Of a DNA stretch of 14,824 nucleotides, positions 6,274 to 13,269 are shown in pieces (the first letter of the stretch is position 1; every line of letters begins with the position of its first letter). The translations under genes were made by a program, and so were the position numbers. The notes beneath the pieces are model-generated. The model was not told the DNA's origin, did no database searches, and worked only from the letters and a program-made list of their open reading frames with translations. The DNA comes from Deltaproteobacteria bacterium (GTDB taxonomy: Bacteria; Desulfobacterota; Syntrophia; Syntrophales; UBA5619): the NCBI GenBank assembly GCA_026388345.1, contig JAPLJY010000192.1:1-14824 (forward strand), written 5' to 3'.

Positions 6274-7095
6274 TCAAGAACACCAGGCCTCATCCCAGAG
6301 CTCTCCCTGATAAACCACTTTGGCCTTTCCTTCAAGATAAACTTTCGTGAAGCCGCCTTCCGTCTGCTCGAAGTGGATCCGGAGCAGCTCGCCGCTCTGC
6401 ACCCGGACGTCCACCGGCGATTCGACAAGCCCTTTGCGGGCGGCGATCAGGGCGGAGGCGACGGAGCCGGTCCCGCAGGCAAGGGTCTCGTCCTCCACGC
6501 CGCGTTCGTAGGTCCGGACGCGGAGCGTGTGGCCGTCCACGACGGCGGCAAAATTGGCGTTCGTCCCGGCGGGCTGGTAATGCTCGTGATAGCGGATCGC
6601 CCGGCCGGTGTTGAAAACATCGAATTGATCGGGATCGCGCACGAAATAGACGACATGGGGAACGCCGGTATTGATGCTGCTGACGAACAAATCCTTGTTT
6701 TCGATCCGGATCCGGTCTTCGGTAACGAGATTCCGGGGATCGGGGAGGCGCAGCTTGACAATGTCGCCCCGGACCTCGGCGTCGATGATCCCGGCCACCG
6801 TCTCGAAGGACATCTTCTCCCCGGCGATCCCCCGCAGCAAGGCGAAGCGGGCGGCGCACCGGCCGCCGTTCCCGCACATCTCCACTTCGGAGCCGTCGGC
6901 ATTGAAGTACCGCCAGCGGAAATCGACCTTGTCGGACGATTCGATCACGATGAGACCGTCCGCCCCGACCGATACCTTCCGTTCGCAGACGCTTTTTACG
7001 AAGGCGACGATATCTCCCACGGCAAGCGACCCGTCCCGGTTGTCGATCAGGATGAAGTCGTTTCCACTCCCGCTCATCTTGTAAAATTCAATCAT
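6274..7095 (-). CDS. dapF: Diaminopimelate epimerase
   Basis: DapF interconverts LL- and meso-diaminopimelate without a cofactor (EC 5.1.1.7), supplying lysine and the peptidoglycan cross-link residue. At 273 residues it has normal length. The two catalytic cysteines are visible: Cys74 in EMCGNGGRC and Cys207 in ETLACGTGS. The N-terminal signature KMSGSGNDFILID and VGADGL (43-48) are also typical. The frame stays open 94 codons further upstream, but that part reads as out-of-frame 3-prime sequence of the neighbouring gene; the ATG at 7095-7093 starts exactly where homologues do, with GAGGA eight bases before it. It lies 52 bases downstream of the PPDK-N fusion gene and upstream of dapL, all on the same strand. 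Confidence 0.95.
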   Translation of the reverse strand: MIEFYKMSGSGNDFILIDNRDGSLAVGDIVAFVKSVCERKVSVGADGLIVIESSDKVDFRWRYFNADGSEVEMCGNGGRCAARFALLRGIAGEKMSFETVAGIIDAEVRGDIVKLRLPDPRNLVTEDRIRIENKDLFVSSINTGVPHVVYFVRDPDQFDVFNTGRAIRYHEHYQPAGTNANFAAVVDGHTLRVRTYERGVEDETLACGTGSVASALIAARKGLVESPVDVRVQSGELLRIHFEQTEGGFTKVYLEGKAKVVYQGELWDEAWCS

Positions 7096-7147
7096 TACCG
7101 AATCCTCGCAATATTCGTAGTCGGCAAAGGGGCTCCGTCCCCCCTTT

Positions 7148-9763
7148 TCACTCCAGATAACAGACCGCATGCTGGCTCTGCGGATCGGCCACCACCCTGG
7201 CGTACAGCCCGCCCGTCGTCGCCGGCAGGTCGAAGATGCGGATGATATCCCGGAAACGTCCCGCATCGGGCAGGAGATTCTCCAGAACGTTCGGAAGCTC
7301 ATCAAACACCGCCCGGTTGAACTCCGCCTCCGGATCGCCCGGGTAGAGGGGCAGATAGATGATCTGCGCCTCGACAAGATCCAGGAAGAAGTGGGTCCCG
7401 TAGGAGACCTCCGGCACCTGCCCCGCCTCCTCCCGCGCCATCTCCACGAGCACCACCGTGTTGTTGATGTCGGCGTAGGTCACGTTCACGCCGAGGTCGA
7501 TGTTGCTGCTCCCCCATCTCCCCGGCCCCATCATCATGATCCGCCCCTGGGCCACTTCGGGGTGTTCATTGATCCGCCCGACGATACGGCCGAGCGATTT
7601 CTTCACCTCCGGGGAACCGATGGCGCCGTACCTCTCCGGATCGATGTAGAGGAGGTAGCGGATCGGCGGCGTCACACCGCCGCTGATCGTCCGGTTCGAC
7701 CGGAAGAGGACCCGTTCCCGCGGAATGTTTTCGGGAATCGCCACCGGCCCCGTCGCGCCGGGCAGGCGCATCGGCCGGCACTGGAGGAGGTTGATCCGGA
7801 CCCTGCCCTCGGCGTCGATCGCGGCGGTGAATTCCGTATCGAGCGGTCCGCCATAGGCCTTCTCCAGACGCCGGAGCATCTCCCCGATCAGCCGGACGAA
7901 GCCGGTCCGGGCGAGGAGGTGGTTGAAGGTGAGAACAAGGTTTTCCGTCGTCGCCTCGAGGCGGCTTGTCCAGGGATCCGTCGGGTAACCGTCCCGCATC
8001 AGCGAAACGAAGAGGTCGAGGTTGGGATAGTCCCGCCCCTCCAGGACCTCCGACAACGGCCGGGTCGCGAGTTCATTCCGTTCGAGGTCGATGAGGTCCA
8101 CCTCCCACTGGGAATACTTGGCGATCCGGATGCCGGTTTCGGGGCGAAGCCGGGGGTGGCTCACGGCGATCATCCGGGGATAGTCGTTCCCGACGCGATT
8201 CACCGCCCGCGTCCCCAGGCCGAAAACGAGGCGGATCATCCCCTGCGCGGGGTCGATCCGGTCCGTCCAGGCGTAGAGGTTCCGGGAGAAGGCCACGCCG
8301 GCGAGACTGGGGAAGAAGTACTGCTTGTAGGGGGTCCCGGAGACGCGCTGGACGAGAATCGCCATCTGCTCGTCGCTCTCCCCCAGCCCGCGGGCGCGGC
8401 GGTAGGTCAGGGCGTCCGGGTTCAGGGCGCTCGCGTAAACGAGCTTCACGGCGCGCAGAAACGCCTCCAGCCGCTCCTCCGGCGTCCCCTGGTTCGCGCA
8501 GTACTCGCTATGGTACTTCCCGGCGAAGGCGTTCCCGAAGCTGTCCTCCAACAGACTGCTGGAGCGGGCGATGATCGGCGCCTGGCCGAAGTAGGCGAGC
8601 ATGTCCCGGAACTGCTCCAGAATCTCCGGTGAAAACGATCCGGCCAGGAAGCGCTTCTCCACCTCGGCGAACTCCTCATGGGAGATGTGCGTGGCCCGGG
8701 AGAGCTGGAGGCGCAGGCGGAAGAGGTCGTTGTTCACCAGGAAGGTGAAAAAGACGTCCGAGCCGATGTAGAAGGAGTCGTGCGCCTCGAGAACCTCCGT
8801 AAAATCGACCTCCCCCGGCCCCGTCCGGAGGATTCTCCGGGCGATGAGCATCCCCGCAGCCTTGCCGCCGATCCGCCCCGAACCGATGAGGCGGTCCCGG
8901 ATGGCGAAGAGGTCGTCAAGGGTAACATAGGCGTCGACGAGACGGTTGAACTCGGGATGGGTCCCGATCATCATCCGGGAGAGCTCCTGCTTGAGGGCGG
9001 CGATCTCCGGCGTCTTCTCGTCGAGATCGAGACCGGATTCGTGGTACTGCATGAGGCGCCGGTAGACGCTCTCCCAGGGGGCAAGCGATTTTCCCCGGAC
9101 ATGGAGCGGCTTCCGGCCCGCCGACTCCGACAGCGCCGCGGCCTCTCCGCTCCCGAACACGGGCGTCCAGCCTGTATCGGACATCACGTGGGGGAGGAAC
9201 ATCTGCGGGGAGTAGCGGTCCCAGACCTTGAGCGGCTGGAGGTACATCTCCCCCTTCACCTGGTAGACATCCAGCAGGAGCTGCGTGGTGTCACGGATCC
9301 GGGCGACGGCGCTGTGTCTGTGGCGTCCGCGCGAGAGGGCGAAGAAGGCGACCGTATCGAGTTCGAACAGAAACGGACAGGTGACCTGAAAGAAATTTGC
9401 GAGGAGCTCGTCGGTCGCCCACTCGACGACGAGCGCCGAGAGGCTGTCGAAGACGTAGAAGACCTCCCTTCCTTCCGCCTCGATGATCTGGTGGAGCATG
9501 CCGCTGAAGGCGTCGAATCCGGCATGGGGGTCGACCGTAATGGTTTCAAGCCCGTCGATGGGGGGCAGGATCGGATCATGGGGGGCGAAGCGGAAGTAGA
9601 TCGTCCGCCGCCCGTCCCGGATCGCCTGCCGGGCGAAGGGCTCCGCGAAGTGCCGGTAATCGTCGAGGCGGTCCACCTGCCAGACGACGTTGTCGCCGAG
9701 GCGGAGCCCCTGCAGCACCTGGTCCAGCGCCGCAAGGCCGCTGGTCACGATCCTTGAATTCAT
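7148..9763 (-). CDS. PEP-synthase/PPDK ATP-grasp-domain protein fused to a degenerate RecA/KaiC-like domain
   Basis: This is an 871-residue, two-part protein. Residues 1 to about 190 look like a KaiC/RecA-type domain: SGLAALDQVLQGLRLGDNVV in the usual place and a Walker-B-like VFYVFDSLS (101-109). Where the P-loop GxxxxGKT should be, the sequence is WQVDRLDDYR, so ATP hydrolysis there is unlikely. From about 298 the PPDK N-terminal ATP-grasp domain follows: IGGKAAGM (298-305), IARSSSLLEDSFGNAFAGKY (397-416) and the closing INLLQCRP (657-664). The last 200 residues are unassigned (GRIMMMGPGRWGSSN near 740-754). There is no phosphohistidine swivel domain and no PEP-binding C-terminal barrel, so it cannot be a standard PEP synthase; it may phosphorylate or sense something else. 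A weak ribosome-binding site precedes the ATG. It heads a possible operon with dapF and dapL. Confidence 0.85.
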   Translation of the reverse strand: MNSRIVTSGLAALDQVLQGLRLGDNVVWQVDRLDDYRHFAEPFARQAIRDGRRTIYFRFAPHDPILPPIDGLETITVDPHAGFDAFSGMLHQIIEAEGREVFYVFDSLSALVVEWATDELLANFFQVTCPFLFELDTVAFFALSRGRHRHSAVARIRDTTQLLLDVYQVKGEMYLQPLKVWDRYSPQMFLPHVMSDTGWTPVFGSGEAAALSESAGRKPLHVRGKSLAPWESVYRRLMQYHESGLDLDEKTPEIAALKQELSRMMIGTHPEFNRLVDAYVTLDDLFAIRDRLIGSGRIGGKAAGMLIARRILRTGPGEVDFTEVLEAHDSFYIGSDVFFTFLVNNDLFRLRLQLSRATHISHEEFAEVEKRFLAGSFSPEILEQFRDMLAYFGQAPIIARSSSLLEDSFGNAFAGKYHSEYCANQGTPEERLEAFLRAVKLVYASALNPDALTYRRARGLGESDEQMAILVQRVSGTPYKQYFFPSLAGVAFSRNLYAWTDRIDPAQGMIRLVFGLGTRAVNRVGNDYPRMIAVSHPRLRPETGIRIAKYSQWEVDLIDLERNELATRPLSEVLEGRDYPNLDLFVSLMRDGYPTDPWTSRLEATTENLVLTFNHLLARTGFVRLIGEMLRRLEKAYGGPLDTEFTAAIDAEGRVRINLLQCRPMRLPGATGPVAIPENIPRERVLFRSNRTISGGVTPPIRYLLYIDPERYGAIGSPEVKKSLGRIVGRINEHPEVAQGRIMMMGPGRWGSSNIDLGVNVTYADINNTVVLVEMAREEAGQVPEVSYGTHFFLDLVEAQIIYLPLYPGDPEAEFNRAVFDELPNVLENLLPDAGRFRDIIRIFDLPATTGGLYARVVADPQSQHAVCYLE

Positions 9764-9832
9764 TTTTTCATCCGAATCATAAAATGGAATCTGTCGGATC
9801 CCAATCTCATTTCAACGTGGGTACGGATCAGG

Positions 9833-9859
9833 ATAGTATCAACCACAGCCGGTTGTCAA
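9833..9859 (-). promoter_or_regulatory. Possible promoter for the PPDK-N/dapF/dapL operon
   Basis: In the 130-base gap between the iron alcohol dehydrogenase and the PPDK-N gene, the minus strand has a perfect TTGACA (9859-9854) and TACTAT (9838-9833). Their spacing is 15 bases, two short of optimal. The site would begin a transcript roughly 65 bases before the ATG. No terminator with a T-run is seen after the upstream gene, so read-through also remains possible. Confidence 0.35.
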
Positions 9860-9893
9860 GCCTGCTTTCGCCGTCCCCGCCGGGCATCATCCT

Positions 9894-11063
9894 TCATTCG
9901 AAGGCGTTCTCGTAAATCCTCTCGATATCCTCCACGGAGAGGATCCGGGGCGACCGGGTCAGAAGCCGCTGCTCCTTGTGGGCTTCCACCGCCCACTGGT
10001 GTACATCGGTCTTCTCCCGGCTGATCCCGAGGTCCGTCAGGGTGGCGGGCAGGTTGACGCTCTTGATCAGGTAGTGGATGGCATCCAGAACGCGCTCCGT
10101 AACTTCGCGCGGGGCCAGGCCGTCGATCGGCTCCCCCATCGCCCGCGCCAGCGCGGCCATTTTTTCCGCCTTGGCCACCGCCACGTAATCGAAGCAGGCG
10201 ATCAGCAGGGCGCTCAAGGTCACCCCGTGCGGCGTATGGTGTTCGCCGCCCACCGGATAGGCCATCGCATGAACCAGGCTGGTGCCCGAATTGTTCAGGA
10301 CGACGCCGGCCATCAGGCTGCCCAGGGACATCTGATAGCGGGCCTCCATCTCCTGCCCGTCCGCAAAGGCCGGTCCCAGCCACCGGGTGATGATGGCGAT
10401 GGATTCCAGCGCCAGGGCGTCGGTCATCGTGTTCGCGTTTTTCGACAGAAACGCCTCCGCGGAATGGATGAAGGCGTCGATACCGGCGCTGGCCGTCACC
10501 GGCGGCGGACAGCTCAGGGTCAGGACGGGATCCACGATGGCGACATTCGGCAGGAGATTGCTGGATGCGACCACCTTTTTGACGTTGATCTTGCGGTCGA
10601 GGAAGATCGCGTGTTTTGTCGCCTCGGCCCCCGTCCCGGCGGTCGTCGGAACGATGATCGTCGGCTTGCCCCGTCTGGGCACCTTCTCCTTGCCGAAATA
10701 ATCCTCCGTCCTGCCCGGGTTGGTCACCAGCGCGGAGGCCATCTTGGTCACATCCAGGATGCTTCCGCCGCCGAGGCCGATGATCACATCGAAGTTGCCC
10801 TTCCGGGCGACCTCCGCCGTTCTTTCGACGACATCCGTGGCCGGTTCGGGGGTGTCGCGATCCTGGATGTTCACCTCCACCTGGATCGATTCCGCCTCCA
10901 GAATGGATGCCGCCCTGTCGAGAAGGCCCGCCTTCTTGACCCGGGGCCCCGTCACGAGCAGGGCGCGGCCGGCCCCCAATTTTGCCGCCTCTTTGCCGAG
11001 CTGGCTCAGCGTGTCAATGCCGAAAATGATGGACGGCGTCTGAAATACGATATTCTGGAACAT
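9894..11063 (-). CDS. Iron-containing (group III) alcohol dehydrogenase
   Basis: This 389-residue enzyme should reversibly oxidise an alcohol or hydroxy acid with NAD(P). The nucleotide-binding GGGS motif is at 98-101, in GLGGGSILD. The four metal-ligand positions of the family are present: Asp196 and His200 in GIDAFIHSAEAF, His265 in SLVHAMAYPVGG and His279 in HHTPHGV. Length is typical. An AAGGAGA ribosome-binding site lies six bases before the ATG. It sits 60 bases downstream of a beta-hydroxyacid dehydrogenase gene on the same strand and probably shares its transcript. Substrate cannot be deduced; candidates from the family include butanol-type alcohols, 1,3-propanediol, lactaldehyde and 4-hydroxybutyrate. 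The link with a carboxylate transporter makes a hydroxy-acid substrate reasonable, but that is inference. Confidence 0.9.
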   Translation of the reverse strand: MFQNIVFQTPSIIFGIDTLSQLGKEAAKLGAGRALLVTGPRVKKAGLLDRAASILEAESIQVEVNIQDRDTPEPATDVVERTAEVARKGNFDVIIGLGGGSILDVTKMASALVTNPGRTEDYFGKEKVPRRGKPTIIVPTTAGTGAEATKHAIFLDRKINVKKVVASSNLLPNVAIVDPVLTLSCPPPVTASAGIDAFIHSAEAFLSKNANTMTDALALESIAIITRWLGPAFADGQEMEARYQMSLGSLMAGVVLNNSGTSLVHAMAYPVGGEHHTPHGVTLSALLIACFDYVAVAKAEKMAALARAMGEPIDGLAPREVTERVLDAIHYLIKSVNLPATLTDLGISREKTDVHQWAVEAHKEQRLLTRSPRILSVEDIERIYENAFE

Positions 11064-11123
11064 CCTGATCTCCTTTCTCGCAAATTCATTGTGCAGCAGG
11101 ACTTCCCTTCCCGGGTGGACCCT

Positions 11124-12017
11124 TCACCCCCCGGTTTTGACAACCGTGTTGGCCATGGCCTCGATGATTGTCATGACGCTGCACGAATCCAGTTCTCCCT
11201 TGCCCTGATTTTTCACCGCCCGGAGCATCTCCAGCGCGATGCCGGTCGCCGGCAGAAAAGCCCCCACTTCGCCTGCCAACTGCAAGGCCTGGGAAAGATC
11301 CTTGTACATGTTGTTGGCGGAAAAGTGCGGCGAGAAATCATGCCCGATCATCCGCGCCCCGCGGGTTTCCATGGCCCCGGTGCGGGCGCCGCCCACGGAG
11401 GTGATCTCCAGCACCTTGAGCGGATCGATTCCGGCCTTGCCGGCAAGCACCAGGGCCTCGGCCACGGCCTCGATCGCCACCCCCAGGATCAGATTGTTGA
11501 TCAGCTTGAGCGTCGTTCCCTTGCCGTTTTCGCCCACATGGATGATCTTCGCCCCCATCGCCTGAAAGACAGGGAGACAGGCGTCATAGGTTTCCTTCGG
11601 ACCGCCGACCATGATCCCTAACTTGCCGTCGGAGGCCACCTTCGGATTGCCCGTCACCGGGGCGTCCAGCATCGGCACCCCCCGGGCGCCCGCCTTCGCG
11701 GCAAGCGAACGGGACATTTCGGGGGCGATGCTCCCCATGTCGATGAGAATCAATCCCGGATGGGCCCCCGTTAAAACGCCGTCGCGCCCGCAGATCACCT
11801 CTTCGGACGCAGCGGAATCGGTGACCATGGTGATCACCACATCCGCCGCCTGCGCACAGGCCGCGGGCGTTTCGCACCATGCCGCGCCGGCCGTCAGGAG
11901 TTCCCCGGCCTTTTCTTTCGTGCGGTTCCAGATTTGCAGAGGGAACCCCGCCATCATCAGACGCCGCCCCATCTGCCGGCCCATCAGGCCGATACCGACA
12001 AGTCCGATCCGTTGCAT
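11124..12017 (-). CDS. Beta-hydroxyacid dehydrogenase (3-hydroxyisobutyrate dehydrogenase family)
   Basis: This 297-residue NAD(P)-dependent oxidoreductase belongs to the 3-hydroxyisobutyrate dehydrogenase / tartronate semialdehyde reductase (GarR) family. Seen: the dinucleotide-binding GLVGIGLMG (5-13), the substrate loop DAPVTGN (118-124; many members have DAPVSGG), the catalytic Lys171 and Asn175 in GKGTTLKLINN, and Lys239 in MYKDLSQA. The frame remains open 54 codons upstream, but that extension runs through the palindromic repeat. The ATG at 12017-12015 fits the family start and has GGGGAGG just before it, at a slightly short four-base spacing. The iron alcohol dehydrogenase follows 60 bases downstream. 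The exact substrate (3-hydroxyisobutyrate, 2-hydroxy-3-oxopropionate, 4-hydroxybutyrate or another) is not determined. Confidence 0.9.
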   Translation of the reverse strand: MQRIGLVGIGLMGRQMGRRLMMAGFPLQIWNRTKEKAGELLTAGAAWCETPAACAQAADVVITMVTDSAASEEVICGRDGVLTGAHPGLILIDMGSIAPEMSRSLAAKAGARGVPMLDAPVTGNPKVASDGKLGIMVGGPKETYDACLPVFQAMGAKIIHVGENGKGTTLKLINNLILGVAIEAVAEALVLAGKAGIDPLKVLEITSVGGARTGAMETRGARMIGHDFSPHFSANNMYKDLSQALQLAGEVGAFLPATGIALEMLRAVKNQGKGELDSCSVMTIIEAMANTVVKTGG

Positions 12018-12031
12018 GCTTCCTCCCCTAA

Positions 12032-12155
12032 CAGGCTGTTGAAAAATGCTCATCTGCTGCGTTGCGCTGCAAACCTCATCGCTCGACGTATTTCCATATA
12101 CGCCTCGCTCTTCGGTTTTTGCGCGCCTTGCATCTGACCATTTTTGAACAGCCTG
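12032..12155. repeat. Palindromic MITE-like repeat, copy 2 (124 bp)
   Basis: The ends caggctgttgaaaaatg (12032-12048) and catttttgaacagcctg (12139-12155) are 17-base inverted repeats with one mismatch. The centre pairs gacgtat (12085-12091) with atacgcc (12098-12104), one mismatch, around a 6-base loop. The body shares ordered blocks with copy 1 at 6130-6239 (ctgcgttgcgct, tacgcctc, gcgcgccttgc), but the terminal arms differ. It ends 15 bases before the dehydrogenase ATG. A further short hairpin (12164-12170 with 12175-12181) lies between it and the terminator. There is no coding capacity. Confidence 0.8.
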
Positions 12156-12190
12156 CCCTATCTGGGTGTTTTTCAACACCCCGCTAAGAT

Positions 12191-12228
12191 AAAAAAAGGA
12201 TGCTCCACCGTTTGCTGCGGGGCATCCT
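12191..12228 (-). terminator. Rho-independent terminator after tctC
   Basis: On the minus strand AGGATGC (12228-12222) pairs with GCATCCT (12203-12197), and the stem runs straight into a run of seven T (12197-12191). It starts 15 bases beyond the tctC stop codon. This is a textbook stem plus T-tract and should end the tctA-tctC transcript before the dehydrogenase genes. Confidence 0.85.
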
Positions 12229-12242
12229 CGCTTCCTTTTCCG

Positions 12243-13235
12243 TTACTCGACCTTGCCGATATTGCGGACGGCCTTGATCAGCCGGTCGGCGTCGGCATCC
12301 CAGAATTTCCGGAATTCCGGGGCGTCCATATATGCGATCGGTGTCTCCATTTTCTGCATGGCCGATTTGAAATCCGGCGCCTGGACGGCCTTGGCCGTGG
12401 CCTCGCGCAATACATTGATGATCGGCTGCGGGGTGGCCGCCGGGGCGAAGAACCCCGACCAGATGTAGAATTCCACATTTTTGTAACCCAGTTCCATCAA
12501 CGTCGGAACATCCGGCAGAGCAGAGAGGCGCGTGTCCCCCCAGCCCGCCAGCACCTTGACGTTCCCCGCCTTGATCTGGGGAATGGAGACGTTCGGCCCG
12601 CCGGAGATGGCGTCCACATGGCCGCCCAGAAGGGCGGTCAGGGCCGGTCCGCCGCCGCCCGTCGGGATGTGGCGCAGCTTGATGCCCGCCGCATGGGCGA
12701 ACATCTCCATCGCCACGTGCATGGTTCCATAGACGCCTGAAGAGGCATACTTGATCTCGCCCGGCCGCTTCTTGGCGTCCGCCACAAAATCCGCAACCGT
12801 CTTCCATGGCGATTTACTGCTGACCACGAGCACGGTCGGATCGGAGGAGAGCAGCGCTATCGGAGCGAACTCACTCAGTTTGTACACCGGTGGCCGGCCG
12901 AACAGCGCATCGACTTCCGGCATGACCGAAATGCTCGACAGGGCCACCATCAGGGTGTAGCCGTCCGGCTTGGACACCGCCTGGGCCTGCATCCCCACGG
13001 CCCCGCCGGCGCCGGTCTTGTTGACGATGACCACGGGCTGCTTGAGCTGTTTCTCCAGGGCCGTCGCAAACGGGCGCCCCACCAGGTCGGCCACCCCGCC
13101 CGGCGGGAACGGAACGATCACCGAAATAGGCCGAACGGGATAGGGTTCGGCCGCGAGGGCCTGACCCGCCGCCAGACCAACGATTCCCATGCACAACATC
13201 GCCAGTACCGCCGGAAACACGCGCTTTGATTTCAT
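12243..13235 (-). CDS. tctC: Tripartite tricarboxylate transporter substrate-binding protein (TctC/Bug family)
   Basis: This 330-residue periplasmic binding protein captures a carboxylate for the TctAB membrane part. A signal peptide is clear: basic MKSKR, a hydrophobic core and a probable cut after ALA at 28 (AEPYPVRPI follows). Family motifs seen: ISVIVPFPPGGVADLVGRP (38-56), the NKTGAGGAVGMQ loop (72-83), KPDGYTL, the stretch PGEIKYASSGVYG, the pair HIPTGGGGPAL / LLGGHVDAI, and the tail-half LPDVPTLMELGY. The ATG at 13235-13233 is chosen because AGGAGG lies five bases upstream and the signal peptide begins there; the frame extends 16 codons further without support. It follows tctA after 34 bases and is followed by a terminator. 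Bug-family ligands range widely (citrate, aromatic acids, amino acids), so the ligand is not assigned. Confidence 0.93.
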   Translation of the reverse strand: MKSKRVFPAVLAMLCMGIVGLAAGQALAAEPYPVRPISVIVPFPPGGVADLVGRPFATALEKQLKQPVVIVNKTGAGGAVGMQAQAVSKPDGYTLMVALSSISVMPEVDALFGRPPVYKLSEFAPIALLSSDPTVLVVSSKSPWKTVADFVADAKKRPGEIKYASSGVYGTMHVAMEMFAHAAGIKLRHIPTGGGGPALTALLGGHVDAISGGPNVSIPQIKAGNVKVLAGWGDTRLSALPDVPTLMELGYKNVEFYIWSGFFAPAATPQPIINVLREATAKAVQAPDFKSAMQKMETPIAYMDAPEFRKFWDADADRLIKAVRNIGKVE

Positions 13236-13269
13236 CACTTCCTCCTCTTTTATGTATAGATCTAATCTG

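Noticed and set aside
7112..7146. Hairpin with AAAGGGG/CCCCTTT arms between the PPDK-N gene and dapF, considered as a terminator
   Set aside because: No T-run follows on the minus strand, and the short gap to dapF favours cotranscription.
5212..7245. Long plus-strand open frame of 677 codons across dapL and dapF
   Set aside because: It is antisense to two clear genes, is dominated by Asp/Gly/Val/Arg/Pro as expected from GC-rich antisense frames, and matches no family I know.
7096..7377. N-terminal extension of dapF by 94 codons
   Set aside because: It overlaps the end of the upstream gene in another frame and has low-complexity Arg/Ser content; dapF homologues start at MIEFYKMSG.
7169..11621. 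Other long plus-strand open frames (7169-8632, 8678-9757, 9978-11621)
   Set aside because: They are antisense to the PPDK-N fusion, the iron alcohol dehydrogenase and the hydroxyacid dehydrogenase, whose motifs and ribosome-binding sites support the minus strand.
12018..12179. N-terminal extension of the hydroxyacid dehydrogenase by 54 codons
   Set aside because: The extension is a translation of the palindromic repeat; the Rossmann motif should lie within the first few residues, as it does from the ATG at 12017.
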